Shown: positions 46,987 through 56,419, counted from the first letter of the stretch. The stretch is 64,000 nt of DNA from Kangiella koreensis DSM 16069 (GCF_000024085.1 NC_013166.1:2604001-2668000); one strand, 5' to 3'. The notes: a model not told the origin generated them from the sequence alone. Numbers and translations are program-made.

Positions 46987-47256
46987 ACTTTAGAAAAATG
47001 TTCTTAGCCTGAGCAACTACGCAACCCTAAAACTATTCAAGTTTCTAGCGCAAGACAAACGTGCTTATTTGGAAGCGTAGTTTACTTGGGTAAACGAGTC
47101 CCAGAATCAATCGCCAAACAGTCACCGCGCAAAAAACTTTAGAAAAATTTTCTTAGGCTAGGCAGCCGTGCCACCCTTAAGTCATTTAAGTTTCTGATGC
47201 TAGGCAAATGTATTAATTATGAGGCGTTGTTTACTTAGGTAAACGAGCTGAGTAAT
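46987..47256. repeat. Two tandem copies of a ~120-bp non-coding element, period 149 bp
   Basis: Two related blocks lie in the gcvH-gcvP gap (about 46987-47107 and 47133-47256). Each contains gtttact-tggg/tagg-taaac (47080-47095 and 47229-47244), a stretch like caagtttct with a following gcaagacaaacg-type segment, and ctttagaaaaa-ttcttag at the other end. The first palindromes are exactly 149 bp apart. No reading frame or known riboswitch core is present. Confidence 0.7.
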
Positions 47257-47288
47257 TAACACATTTAACAACGCAGCAGGAAGTTAAA

Positions 47289-47678
47289 TTAGTCTTCAGC
47301 GATCTCGTCAGCATACTCATCTGCCGACAACAAGCCATCCAAATCGCCCGCATCAACCAACTTCATCTTGAACATCCAGCCATCACCATATGGATCGCTA
47401 TTAATATGTTCAGGTGAATCTTCGAGCTCTTCATTCACTTCTAGAATAGTTCCTGCTAGTGGTGCATAAATGTCAGAAGCTGCTTTGACAGATTCAACGA
47501 CTGCAATTTCGTCACCTACATCTACTTCGCTGTCGACATCTGGCGCGTCAACGAATACTACGTCACCCAATAATTCTTGTGCATGATCTGTGATACCTAC
47601 GGTAACTACCCCATCACCTTCGTCACGAATCCACTCATGGCTAGATACATATTTTAATTCTGCTGGAATCTGGCTCAT
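47289..47678 (-). CDS. gcvH: Glycine cleavage system H protein
   Basis: This lipoyl carrier protein shuttles the aminomethyl group between GcvP, GcvT and the dehydrogenase. The 129-residue acidic protein has the lipoylation site Lys65 in [14 protein letters not shown] and the family start [11 protein letters not shown]. It lies 139 bp after gcvT on the same strand. Confidence 0.97.
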   Translation of the reverse strand: MSQIPAELKYVSSHEWIRDEGDGVVTVGITDHAQELLGDVVFVDAPDVDSEVDVGDEIAVVESVKAASDIYAPLAGTILEVNEELEDSPEHINSDPYGDGWMFKMKLVDAGDLDGLLSADEYADEIAED

Positions 47679-47817
47679 TTAAACATTCCTCAATGATTAG
47701 CCTGTTTATCGGCTTGATGTTAATTGACGGTCAATTGTCGCTCAAAAAGTAAGCGTATTGTATATGAAACTTTTCGTCTGCCCAAGCAGAAACCACTGCC
47801 TGGGCCTACTGATTCGA

Positions 47818-48906
47818 CTATATCAGTGACTTGCCTTGACGGACGAAACTAGGCTTTACCACCTTGGCTGCCAGTTGTTTTTTACGCACCTGAACCAAGA
47901 CCTTTTCTTCGTTTAAATCACGATTGACACGCGCCATGGCGATACTCTTGCTGGTGGTTGGTGACATGGTACCTGAGGTGACCACACCGACAATTTCGTC
48001 ATTAACGACCACTTCCTGGCCTTCACGCATGATGCCTTTATCTTCAAGCACAAGACCGATGAGCTTGCGTGGCGCGCCTTGTTCTTTCTGTTCAGCCAAA
48101 GCTTTACGACCGACGAAATCTCGATCTTCTGGTTGCCAGGCGATGGTCCAGCCCATATTGGCCTCAAGTGGCGATACGCTTTCATCCATATCATGGCCAT
48201 ATAAATTCATACCGGCTTCCAAACGCAAGGTATCTCGCGCTGCTAACCCACATGGCTTAACGCCCGCCTCAATCAATTGATTCCAGAATTCGATGCCTTT
48301 CGAGTCAGGTACGATAATTTCGTAGCCATCTTCACCGGTATAACCAGTGCGTGCTACAAACAGGTCACCAGCTTGCGCTGCGACAAAGGGCTTAAGGTCT
48401 GCTACCACAGCTTTCTGCTGGTCGCTCATGATGCTTTGCGCCTTTTCAACCGCATTAGGGCCTTGCACCGCAATCATAGCCACATCAACGCGCTCTTCAA
48501 TGGCCACGTCAAATTGCTGAGCCACATTTTCCATCCAGGCCAGATCTTTATCGCGAGTAGAAGCATTGACCACCGTACGGTAATGCGTATCGGTCAAATA
48601 ATAAACGATAAGATCGTCGATAACGCCGCCTTCTTCGTTCAACATGCCGCTATAAAGTGCCTTGCCCGGCTCTTTTAGCTTATCCACATCATTGGCAAGC
48701 AAATAACGCATGTAGGCCTTGGCTTCACCGCCCGTAACTTCAACAACTGTCATGTGTGACACATCAAACATACCCGCATCTTGGCGGACTGCATGATGTT
48801 CATCAATTTGAGAGCCATAGTTGAGAGGCATATCCCAGCCACCGAAATCAACGATTCGCGCATTGGCATCGACATGAGCTTGATAGAGAGGGGTTTTGTT
48901 GGCCAT
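47818..48906 (-). CDS. gcvT: Aminomethyltransferase, T protein of glycine cleavage
   Basis: It releases ammonia from the GcvH-bound aminomethyl group and forms 5,10-methylenetetrahydrofolate. The 362 residues show [34 protein letters not shown], the folate-binding [14 protein letters not shown] and [21 protein letters not shown]. Its start codon sits inside a 9-bp inverted repeat (48901-48909 / 48930-48938). First gene of the gcvTH unit. Confidence 0.97.
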   Translation of the reverse strand: MANKTPLYQAHVDANARIVDFGGWDMPLNYGSQIDEHHAVRQDAGMFDVSHMTVVEVTGGEAKAYMRYLLANDVDKLKEPGKALYSGMLNEEGGVIDDLIVYYLTDTHYRTVVNASTRDKDLAWMENVAQQFDVAIEERVDVAMIAVQGPNAVEKAQSIMSDQQKAVVADLKPFVAAQAGDLFVARTGYTGEDGYEIIVPDSKGIEFWNQLIEAGVKPCGLAARDTLRLEAGMNLYGHDMDESVSPLEANMGWTIAWQPEDRDFVGRKALAEQKEQGAPRKLIGLVLEDKGIMREGQEVVVNDEIVGVVTSGTMSPTTSKSIAMARVNRDLNEEKVLVQVRKKQLAAKVVKPSFVRQGKSLI

Positions 48907-48948
48907 TAAGGTGGTGTCCAGTGGTTCATTTAATGGCCAGCGATTATA
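48901..48948 (-). promoter_or_regulatory. gcvT -10 box and start-codon hairpin
   Basis: On the minus strand a perfect TATAAT (48943-48948) is followed six bases later by GGCCATTAA. This is complementary to TTAATGGCC, which contains the gcvT ATG. The predicted transcript would begin about at the 5' arm, making a 5'-terminal hairpin that hides the start codon. Confidence 0.55.
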
Positions 48949-49021
48949 CAGGGGAAAAGGGCTTAAAAGAACCCTGTGACGCTAGAATTAGCGCTCTAAA
49001 TAACCTTTAATTATGGTTTAC

Positions 49022-49483
49022 TTATTGACCAATAGATTGTCCCAATAGCTTAGACATAAAAGTTGCCGAGGAGGGACATATTCCAGCAAACTGCTTCGAT
49101 TGTGCGATTGCCTCTGGAGCCATGGCTCTGTCCGCTACCTGGTAGCCCAATTTGCTAAAAAAGGGAACTGCTGTGGTGGTTAATAAATACAGCTCTTTGA
49201 TGCCCTGTATGTGCGCTGCTTCTTCAGCATGTTTCAACAGCAGCACGCCCAAGCCTTGTCCACGCTCACTGTCCGCTACTGCCAGCGATCGCACCAAAGC
49301 ATGGTCACCATGTAGCTCTATGCCGACGACTCCAATGATCTGGTCATCCTGCTCCAAAGTGAATAGCTGAACAAACTTTTGATAATCTACGTCTTGCAAA
49401 TCTTCAACTGACAGTTGAGTCGCTTGTAATAGAGTTTCTACTGCAAGGTTATAGGTCACAGGGCCTGAAGATAATTTATACAT
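49022..49483 (-). CDS. GNAT acetyltransferase, ArsN2-like
   Basis: This 153-residue GNAT enzyme has motif A as VADSERGQGLGVLLLKHAEEAA and the pattern LYLLTTTAVPFFSKLGYQVADR that is seen in the ArsN2-like branch, where a family member is associated with arsenic resistance. No arsenic genes are nearby, so the specific function is not assured. Confidence 0.78.
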   Translation of the reverse strand: MYKLSSGPVTYNLAVETLLQATQLSVEDLQDVDYQKFVQLFTLEQDDQIIGVVGIELHGDHALVRSLAVADSERGQGLGVLLLKHAEEAAHIQGIKELYLLTTTAVPFFSKLGYQVADRAMAPEAIAQSKQFAGICPSSATFMSKLLGQSIGQ

Positions 49484-49572
49484 GGTGCCGTCACTTGGAG
49501 GAATAGATAGTGCTATGGCTATTTTACGCTTGTCTTTTAGCTTTAGAAACGGATTTCGTTCAGTGAAATCTG

Positions 49573-51219
49573 TTAAGACTCACTTTTCTTGATCAGATAA
49601 ATCACAGGCAAAATTCCGACGGCCACTAACAGAACCGCGGGCAAGGCTGCTACCTCCCACTCACCCTCTGATGTCAGCTCATAGATTCGAACTGCCAGCG
49701 TGTCCCAACCAAAAGGGCGCAGCATCAGTGTCGCTGGCAACTCTTTCATTACTTCGACGAATATGAGTAATAATGCGGTAAATACACCAGGGCGCAACAG
49801 AGGAATATAGACCCGCCAGAAGCGCTCCTTCTGGTTAGCACCAAGGCTGGCAGCTGCTTCAACCACGCTGGGTTTAATCTGTGACATGGAACTGGCCACC
49901 GGGCCATAACCTATTCTCAAGAAACGGATGACGTAGGCCAGGATTAGGGCAAACAGGCCGCTGGCCAGCCATTGACCCTTAATGCCGAATAGCCCCGCAA
50001 TACCACCATCAATCCAGTTAAGTGCCATCATGATGCCTACCGCCAATACCGTTCCCGGTAATGCATAACCCAATTGTGAAAACTCGATCGCCAAATTACG
50101 ACTGGTTGACTCCCGATTGCGTTTCGCCCACACCATAATTCCAGCTACCACCAGGGTAATCAGAGCCGCAACGACCGCTAGAATCATGGTATGACTTAAT
50201 AATTCAAGCGTGCCATCGGTATGTCGCTCATAGGTTTTAATTGCCCAAACCAGCAGTTGGATCACTGGCAAAACAAAACCCAACGCAAAAACGGTCCAGG
50301 CAAAGATTTGTACCAGCCACCCCCACCAGCCGGTTAGTGGTTGGCGATATTCTTTCAGCGCGATGCCAGTCTGATCGTAGCGACTCTGGCCACGTCCCCA
50401 CTTCTCCACTAACACCGATAAAGCCACAAATAACAATAAGATACAGGCCAATTGTGCGGCGGTTCCAGCACTAAAGAAGCCATACCAGGACTTATAAATT
50501 GCCGTGGTAAAGGTATCGAAGTTGAAAATCGCTACCGCGCCAAAGTCGGCCAGGGTTTCCATCAATACCAGCCCCAGACCTGCGATCCAGGCTGGACGCG
50601 TAAGCGGAATCACCAAACGCCAGAAGGCCTTGGCGCGACTGTAGCCCAGAGTTCTGGCGCTTTCATAACTAGTGCGGCCTTTGCGCTGCAAGGCACTGCG
50701 CATCAACAAGTAGACATAAGGATAAAGCGACAGGGTAAAAATTAAAGCCACACCAAAAACGTTTCGCGTATCCGGTAACCAGGCCACTCCTAAGCCTACT
50801 GCTTCAAGCATGTGCTGTAGCGGCCCCTCATAATCGGTAAAACCAAGCAGCGTGAATGCCAGAATATAGGGCGGGATCGCCAGCGGCAGCATCAGGCCCC
50901 ATTGCAGGATCGAGCGACCTGGAAAGTCGTGCATCACAATCAGCCAGGCCAGCGATACTCCAATCAGGAAACTACCAACCCCCACCAACAACACCAGCCA
51001 GAAGGTATTGCTCAGGAGTTGAGGTATTTGGGTATTCCACAGATGTTGCCACAGCTCTGGCTCAAGGTTGAACCATGAAAATAGCAGAGGCAGCAACGGC
51101 AAGAGACAAATCAACAGAATGGCCCATAGAAGGAAACCATCCACTTTCTTTAAAACGCCAAAACGCCAGCGTTTAGTGCTGGCGTTCTGAGAGGTCTGTC
51201 GATCAGTATTATCAGTCAA
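49573..51219 (-). CDS. Fe(III) ABC transporter permease, fused two-domain type
   Basis: This 548-residue membrane protein has about twelve spans and two copies of the binding-protein-dependent permease loop. One is ESARTLGYSRAKAFWRLVIPLTRPA near residue 180 and the other VEAAASLGANQKERFWRVYIPLLRPG near 460. This is the FbpB/SfuB type that moves ferric iron from the periplasm. It starts 20 bp after the substrate-binding protein gene and is cotranscribed with it. The ATPase subunit (FbpC) is not next to it in this window. Confidence 0.92.
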   Translation of the reverse strand: MTDNTDRQTSQNASTKRWRFGVLKKVDGFLLWAILLICLLPLLPLLFSWFNLEPELWQHLWNTQIPQLLSNTFWLVLLVGVGSFLIGVSLAWLIVMHDFPGRSILQWGLMLPLAIPPYILAFTLLGFTDYEGPLQHMLEAVGLGVAWLPDTRNVFGVALIFTLSLYPYVYLLMRSALQRKGRTSYESARTLGYSRAKAFWRLVIPLTRPAWIAGLGLVLMETLADFGAVAIFNFDTFTTAIYKSWYGFFSAGTAAQLACILLLFVALSVLVEKWGRGQSRYDQTGIALKEYRQPLTGWWGWLVQIFAWTVFALGFVLPVIQLLVWAIKTYERHTDGTLELLSHTMILAVVAALITLVVAGIMVWAKRNRESTSRNLAIEFSQLGYALPGTVLAVGIMMALNWIDGGIAGLFGIKGQWLASGLFALILAYVIRFLRIGYGPVASSMSQIKPSVVEAAASLGANQKERFWRVYIPLLRPGVFTALLLIFVEVMKELPATLMLRPFGWDTLAVRIYELTSEGEWEVAALPAVLLVAVGILPVIYLIKKSES

Positions 51220-51239
51220 TATGATTCGCTTATTTTAAA

Positions 51240-52319
51240 TTATCGATAACCTGCGCGATCCATTAACTTAACAGCAGCAGGCTGTAATTCTCCAGCTTTG
51301 GATAAGTTGGTGCTATCAGCTTTAAACTCGCCCCAGGCTGCAACTTCTTCGGTTGGCTTGACGTTTTTATTTGCTGGGTATTCCATATTTAAACCGGCAA
51401 ACATCTGTTGCGCTTCTTCACTCGCCAACCATTCGATCAATTTTAGCGCATTTTCTTTGTTATCAGAATGCTTTGTGATCCCAGCTCCTGAAACATTGAC
51501 GTGCACGCCGTATCCTTCTTCCGCTTGACCAGGCCAGAACAACGCCAAGGGCAAGTCAGGCGACTCTTTCTGTAAACGACCAAAGTAGTAAGTATTTACT
51601 ATTCCCACATCACATACACCTGCAGTGATGGCATTCATAACCTTGGTGTCATTCGAAAAAGGATCGGTTGCCAGATTAGCGACCCAGCTTTCCACGATCT
51701 GTTGAGTCTTTTCTTCGCCATAACGAGCTATTAGCATCGCTACCAACGACTGGTTATAGACTTTTTTCGAAGTGCGCAAACACAGGCGACCGTTCCATTG
51801 TTCTTCTCCCAATGCTTCATAGGTGGTTAATTCTTCCGGTTTAACGCGCTCAGTACTATAAACAACAGTCCTTGCACGAACAGTCAAACCGAACCAATGA
51901 TTCTCGGGATCCTGTAAACTATCAGGAATAGCAGCTTCTAAAGCTTGTGATTCAATGGGTTGTAGCACATCTTCCTGTGTTGCTAACCAAAGATTGCCTG
52001 CATCGACCGTAATTAAAACATCAGCTGGGGTGCGCTCACCTTCAGCTTTCAAGCGACTGATGAGAGCTGCTTCGCTATCAGTTATGTAATTGATTTCAAT
52101 CCCGGTTTCGGCAGTGAACTGCTCAAAGAAAGGCTTGACCAAGTGCTCCTTGCGCGAGGTATAGACCACAATTTCTTTGTTGTTGTCGTTAGATTGTGTT
52201 GCCGCTTGCGTCTCTTGAGATTGAGCTTTGGATTCATTTGATTGTGCAGACTCATCAGAACAAGCGCTTAATACCAATAATGCAGTTGCTGACAAGCCAG
52301 TGAGCCATGTTTTCATCAT
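51240..52319 (-). CDS. Fe(III) ABC transporter substrate-binding lipoprotein
   Basis: This 359-residue periplasmic-binding protein of the ferric iron type has a lipobox LSAC (Cys20) followed by a Gln/Ser-rich linker. The binding fold contains EIVVYTSRKEHLVKPFFEQF, EGERTPADVLITVDAGNLW and the iron-ligand region VNTYYFGRL. A perfect Fur-box palindrome at 52358-52376 lies just upstream, so it is probably repressed under iron sufficiency. Two adjacent ATGs (52319, 52316) are possible starts. Confidence 0.93.
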   Translation of the reverse strand: MMKTWLTGLSATALLVLSACSDESAQSNESKAQSQETQAATQSNDNNKEIVVYTSRKEHLVKPFFEQFTAETGIEINYITDSEAALISRLKAEGERTPADVLITVDAGNLWLATQEDVLQPIESQALEAAIPDSLQDPENHWFGLTVRARTVVYSTERVKPEELTTYEALGEEQWNGRLCLRTSKKVYNQSLVAMLIARYGEEKTQQIVESWVANLATDPFSNDTKVMNAITAGVCDVGIVNTYYFGRLQKESPDLPLALFWPGQAEEGYGVHVNVSGAGITKHSDNKENALKLIEWLASEEAQQMFAGLNMEYPANKNVKPTEEVAAWGEFKADSTNLSKAGELQPAAVKLMDRAGYR

Positions 52320-52357
52320 AGTTATAACACCAGTAGTTCATATGAGATAAGTGCGTA

Positions 52358-52376
52358 AATGATAATTATTATCATT
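52358..52376. promoter_or_regulatory. Fur box upstream of the Fe(III) transporter operon
   Basis: The 19-bp sequence aatgataattattatcatt is a perfect 9-1-9 inverted repeat and very close to the classical Fur-box consensus. It is 39 bp before the start codon of the ferric-binding lipoprotein gene. Confidence 0.88.
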
Positions 52377-52534
52377 AAATATTACAAGGGGAGGATGCTA
52401 TTATTTCTGTTTTATTAAGAGAGGGGATGATGTAGATCAAGGTTTTATGGTCACATTTTGCCTTTGTGTTTCGCTTCTCAGCGAGTTACTTTTCACACAA
52501 TGAACATCAGAACAAGACGGTTGCTTTGTAATGA

Positions 52535-52571
52535 TACCCCTAGGGCAGGATCTGCGTCACGACACATCCTA
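52535..52571. repeat. Dispersed repeat, copy 2
   Basis: This is a near-copy of the element at 7246-7280 (tacccctagggcaggatctg then cgtcacgacaca), in the same orientation and downstream of a minus-strand gene in both cases. Confidence 0.7.
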
Positions 52572-52592
52572 CGTTGGCATCCAAATCGTTAG

Positions 52593-52889
52593 TTAATACG
52601 AGCCACTCTTATACGACCTTTTTATTTCTACAACTTCGACTGAGTAGGATTCATACCAGCGTTGTTTGCCTAGTTGCTGTGCCGCTAGATGTTCGGGATG
52701 CTGTTTCCAGGCTTTGATATGTTCTTCTGATGGCCAGTAGGATAGTGCTATTTCCAGATCACCTTCGGTGACTGCATTAAATTCCAGACAGCCAAATTCA
52801 GTTAAGGCCAATTCACGCATGCGGTTCGCCGTCTGAGAGTACTGATCATCAAACTGACGAACTTTGGCTTTAAAAATGACAACATACAT
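52593..52889 (-). CDS. Antibiotic biosynthesis monooxygenase (ABM) domain protein
   Basis: This 98-residue ABM-fold protein reads MYVVIFKAKV, GCLEFNAVTEGDLEIALSYWPSEEHIKAWKQHPEH. Such proteins are small heme- or quinol-oxidising or unknown enzymes. Its ATG overlaps the stop codon of the upstream gene (TGATG), so it is translationally coupled to it. Confidence 0.85.
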   Translation of the reverse strand: MYVVIFKAKVRQFDDQYSQTANRMRELALTEFGCLEFNAVTEGDLEIALSYWPSEEHIKAWKQHPEHLAAQQLGKQRWYESYSVEVVEIKRSYKSGSY

Positions 52890-53365
52890 CAGATGCTATC
52901 ACTCTCAACTTTCTGATAGGTATATATATCGCCAGAAGAGAGACTTTGGTATACCAGTTCCTGCTTTGATGCTTTTACAATTTTGTAAGCGTCATAATTA
53001 TTAGCATTAGTCGGGTCAGAGTTGACCGGCTTGTTATCTTCGAGACTACCCTGGAATATTGTAAAATATATTCCACCTGAAACTCCCCACAGACCAAACT
53101 CTTCCTGCTTAAAGACAAGATCACCTTTTTCGGAATAAAGCTCAAAGATGATAGTGTAATTGCCGTCAGCAGCTCGCTTAGTGATGGCTTTCCTAGTATG
53201 ACCGTTTTCAGTCTCCTGAACCGACATCCACTCGCCAATAAACATTTCTCTCTGCGATTCCTTTACCTTAGAAATGGGAACCTTTGCATCTCTTATTGGG
53301 CTTAGCTCTGCTGCAAAGAGTCCCTGAGAAATAAGTAACATAATGAATGGTAAGATCAACTTCAT
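52889..53365 (-). CDS. Exported protein of unknown function
   Basis: This 158-residue protein has a signal peptide (1-18, ending LFA) and a beta-rich mature part with FIGEWMSVQETENGHTRKAI and NYTIIFELYSEKGDL, like lipocalin-type or META-like proteins. No family is certain. It lies 14 bp downstream of the ubiI gene and overlaps the ABM gene. Confidence 0.7.
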   Translation of the reverse strand: MKLILPFIMLLISQGLFAAELSPIRDAKVPISKVKESQREMFIGEWMSVQETENGHTRKAITKRAADGNYTIIFELYSEKGDLVFKQEEFGLWGVSGGIYFTIFQGSLEDNKPVNSDPTNANNYDAYKIVKASKQELVYQSLSSGDIYTYQKVESDSI

Positions 53366-53379
53366 AAAACACTCCTTTT

Positions 53380-54573
53380 TTATAATCCCATCGCATGTTT
53401 AATCAGATGTTGCTTTAGCAATGGATGCTGATTGGTTAGTGCCAAACCATAGCTTCGGGTCATTTGTATTAACGGCATTTCCTGTTCAAAGAGTAATTTA
53501 AATCCTTGCATGGCTTTTTGCATCATAAATATATCGCCTTTGCGCGCTCGCTCGTAAGGTCGCAGGTTTCTTTTCAGGCCTATGTCCTGTTGTTTGCCAT
53601 GGCTTCTCTCAATAGTTTCTGCAAGCTCTATTACATCACTCAAACCAAGGTTAACGCCCTGGCCTGCTAACGGATGAATGGTGTGGGCAGCATCACCAAC
53701 CAGTGCTATACGATCTTGCACCAGTGACTCTGCTGTACGCTCAATTAACGGAAAGGCGACTCTCTGGCTGGTTTCCAGACATTGACCAAGCGTGAACTCA
53801 AAGGTCTGCTCCAGTCGCTGCAAGAATTCTTTATCTTTTAACGCCATTAATTGATCGACATAGTTGCTTTTGACTGACCAAACGATCGAGCAGTGATGTT
53901 TATCGGTTAATGGCAAAAAGGCTAATGGGCCATTATGGTCAAAGCGCTGCCAGGCTGTGTATTGATGTGGATCTTCAGTTTTTATTGTGGCGACAATCGC
54001 CTTATGGCCATAAGGTTTATTCTTGATGTCGATACCACTGTTTTTCCTGAGCCATGACATGGCACCATCGGCAGCAACCAGCAGCTTGGCTGAAATAGTT
54101 TTACTATCGGCAAGTTCAATATTCGCCTGCTCCGCCTGATACGTAACCCTGTTGCATTTTTGCGGAGATATAAAGTCAATATTTCGATAGGGTTTTATTG
54201 CCTGAAACAGGCTACGACGCAGCACACGATTCTCGATAATATGCCCAAGGTTAGGTTCAGCTAATAGATTAGCATCAAATTCAATCTTGCCTCGACTGGC
54301 TTCACCATCCCACACCGACATCTTTTGATAAGCTGTTTTTTCATTCTGATCAATAAAATCCCAGGCACCAGTTTCGTCCAATAATTTCTGGCTGGCTCGG
54401 GTAATGGCACTAACACGGAGATCAAATTCTTTGCTGTCCCAGCTCATTACCACAGGTTTTGGATCTATGATGGCTATTTTAAGTTGCGATTGTGCCAGTC
54501 GGGCAGCAAGCGCCAGACCGACCATGCCACCACCAACAATAATCAGGTCATAATCAGGGTTACTGTGTTGCAT
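53380..54573 (-). CDS. ubiI: FAD-dependent ubiquinone hydroxylase, UbiI/VisC type
   Basis: This 397-residue FAD monooxygenase of the UbiH/UbiI/UbiF/Coq6 family has the dinucleotide motif LIIVGGGMVGLALAARL at 10-26, DGAMSWLRK and the FAD-binding LVGDAAHTIHPLAGQGVNLGL. Position downstream of ubiH in a pepP-ubiH-ubiI layout points to UbiI, which hydroxylates C5 of the ring. The choice among UbiI, UbiF and UbiM rests on context only. Its start overlaps the end of the upstream lipoprotein gene by 14 bp. Confidence 0.85.
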   Translation of the reverse strand: MQHSNPDYDLIIVGGGMVGLALAARLAQSQLKIAIIDPKPVVMSWDSKEFDLRVSAITRASQKLLDETGAWDFIDQNEKTAYQKMSVWDGEASRGKIEFDANLLAEPNLGHIIENRVLRRSLFQAIKPYRNIDFISPQKCNRVTYQAEQANIELADSKTISAKLLVAADGAMSWLRKNSGIDIKNKPYGHKAIVATIKTEDPHQYTAWQRFDHNGPLAFLPLTDKHHCSIVWSVKSNYVDQLMALKDKEFLQRLEQTFEFTLGQCLETSQRVAFPLIERTAESLVQDRIALVGDAAHTIHPLAGQGVNLGLSDVIELAETIERSHGKQQDIGLKRNLRPYERARKGDIFMMQKAMQGFKLLFEQEMPLIQMTRSYGLALTNQHPLLKQHLIKHAMGL

Positions 54574-55393
54574 ACTGACTCTCGTTCAAACAGCCGTTAA
54601 TGATGTTCTCATCGAATTTTTTTTGCTCAAGAAGACGCCATAACTCAGGCATCTTTTGCTCGACATTAGCGGATAATGTTTCTTTGTATTGCTTACGATT
54701 CTGACGATCCGACTTAAGTTTTTTCCGAATATCTCTAGCAGCATTTTCGATCATAGCATCAGTTATATCATTGCGTTGATAGCCTGGTTTTATAACCTCA
54801 GCAAATCGCTGCGCAAAAATATCATCAAAATCCTTAGTAATGTCGATCCAGCCCAGTAGCACGAGTCTCAACTCGAGTTGTCGTTCAGATTGTGCACTCT
54901 GATCTTTCGCCATTTGCTTGGCTACCTTTGCACCATAACTACTTATCATGCAACTGGTCATGGCACTTAAGCCATCTACCACTGCCATATAACAAAAGTG
55001 TTCGGCGCTGTTTAGGTTTCCAGAACTAAAGTAATAGTAACGCTGTGCAAGCTCTAAATTGGCTGCTTTATCACCATCCTGCGCTAAACGCATTAAGGTT
55101 TCTGTTGAGTATTTGTCATAATCCGTTTTTTGGTAAAACTTTGACTCTTTGACTGGATAGCCTCTTCCTACTTTCCACTGATAACGCTCAGAGTCAAAAG
55201 TATCAGAGACCCACTGATCGTGATACAAAACCCAGTCTTGATAACGATTTACTTCATTGCACAATTCAGCAGTAACCTGCTCTGAATAATTTTCAGCAGG
55301 ACGAACATGCTTTGCACAAGCGGAAACGGACATAACACAAAGTATCAGTCCGCTTATCATCATACAAAAATGTACTTTGGTACATGTATTCAT
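54560..55393 (-). CDS. Sel1-like lipoprotein, second of a pair
   Basis: From the ATG at 55393 the product is a 277-residue protein with a signal ending in SVSAC (a lipobox-like cysteine) and one Sel1-like repeat around 120-165 (LMRLAQDGDKAANLELAQRYYYFSS; AEHFCYMAVVDGLSAMTSC). Much of it is charged helix. It is a paralogue of the gene upstream (shared TSDYDYYETEDLRQMADAGD-like block and AVVDG/AIVDG-SAM-C pattern). It lies inside the ubiquinone gene cluster. Function unknown. Confidence 0.72.
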   Translation of the reverse strand: MNTCTKVHFCMMISGLILCVMSVSACAKHVRPAENYSEQVTAELCNEVNRYQDWVLYHDQWVSDTFDSERYQWKVGRGYPVKESKFYQKTDYDKYSTETLMRLAQDGDKAANLELAQRYYYFSSGNLNSAEHFCYMAVVDGLSAMTSCMISSYGAKVAKQMAKDQSAQSERQLELRLVLLGWIDITKDFDDIFAQRFAEVIKPGYQRNDITDAMIENAARDIRKKLKSDRQNRKQYKETLSANVEQKMPELWRLLEQKKFDENIINGCLNESQYATQ

Positions 55394-55441
55394 ATTAACT
55401 CTTTCGCCATAAAGCACTGAGCATTATCCAAATGGAGACCC

Positions 55442-56419
55442 TCAAAGTAAATCGGTCTCAAAACATTGTTCAATGTCACCATCATTAACACCATTTTGCA
55501 CTGCATAGACAATAATTTTCGGTGCAGGTGTTTCTAAGAATGGTCCTAAGCCCAAGTTAACTCTTTTCCTGACTAAGTCCTGATAGAGCTGTTTGGTTCT
55601 AAGCTCAATTTCTTCGTCTGTGACTTCAACACCTTCTATTTCCGACAATGAGCCCTCAAACATGATTTCGCCAAGCGGATCATGTCTTAACTCATACATT
55701 CGTTTCCAGGCCTGGGATTCAACTTGCAATTCTTCAATCCTTTTTATGTTTGGTTCTTCCTGATTTTCATGATGGGTGAGCAAATTATTTACGTAAGTAA
55801 TTACACATCCATGCATTGCTGAATAACCATCAACAATTGCTCGTTCACAGTAAGGTTGCGCTTCTTCTAGAGATGCTTCATCACCTTTCAGGAACAAGCG
55901 ATAGGCCATTTTAACGTTAGCAATGGTATCGCCCGCATCCGCCATTTGTCGCAAATCTTCGGTTTCGTAATAATCATAATCCGAGGTTTTCTTAATCTCC
56001 ATGCGGCTACCATTGTATTCCATTTCAAAATAACCCCGCCTATCACCCCAGTTTCTAATTTCATCAATTAATTTTTGCGAAGTATAACCCGTTGAGGTTT
56101 TCTGCCAATCATCATATGTCTCCACTAGCTCACAAAGTTTTGGGTCAAGACCCTCCTCATCCCGCTCCTCATCTTGGACGTCATGTCTCATTTCATTGCT
56201 ACTATCTATGGTTGGCGAAACTTCTGGTGGCACATATTCAGTCTCTTTTATCTCTTCTTCCGGTTTGCTTCTTTGCTTTTCTGCATTCTCGATAATGAGC
56301 TCGTCGTTGCCGCTTTCCTGACCTCTACTTTCATCGCTCGTGGTAAAGCTCTGCCAAGCAACTGCAGCCAACACTACAACCAATACAAACATCAGCAGGA
56401 TAATGATTTTATTCTTCAT
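55442..56419 (-). CDS. Sel1-like membrane-anchored protein, first of a pair
   Basis: The ATG at 56419 lies 11 bp inside the end of ubiH; a 26-residue longer frame is just ubiH sequence read in another frame. The 325-residue product has a membrane anchor (5-23), an acidic low-complexity stretch (about 30-100, Glu/Asp/Ser) and a Sel1-like block (YYETEDLRQMADAGDTIANV, YCERAIVDGYSAMHGC). The downstream gene encodes a related lipoprotein. The function is unknown. Confidence 0.72.
   Translation of the reverse strand: MKNKIIILLMFVLVVVLAAVAWQSFTTSDESRGQESGNDELIIENAEKQRSKPEEEIKETEYVPPEVSPTIDSSNEMRHDVQDEERDEEGLDPKLCELVETYDDWQKTSTGYTSQKLIDEIRNWGDRRGYFEMEYNGSRMEIKKTSDYDYYETEDLRQMADAGDTIANVKMAYRLFLKGDEASLEEAQPYCERAIVDGYSAMHGCVITYVNNLLTHHENQEEPNIKRIEELQVESQAWKRMYELRHDPLGEIMFEGSLSEIEGVEVTDEEIELRTKQLYQDLVRKRVNLGLGPFLETPAPKIIVYAVQNGVNDGDIEQCFETDLL

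Noticed and set aside
46836..47288. Classical tandem glycine riboswitch before gcvP
   Set aside because: The conserved glycine aptamer core sequences are not present on the minus strand; only the tandem layout is reminiscent.
48277..48678. 133-codon plus-strand frame opposite gcvT
   Set aside because: Antisense to a clearly conserved gene, no ribosome site, no family-like motifs.
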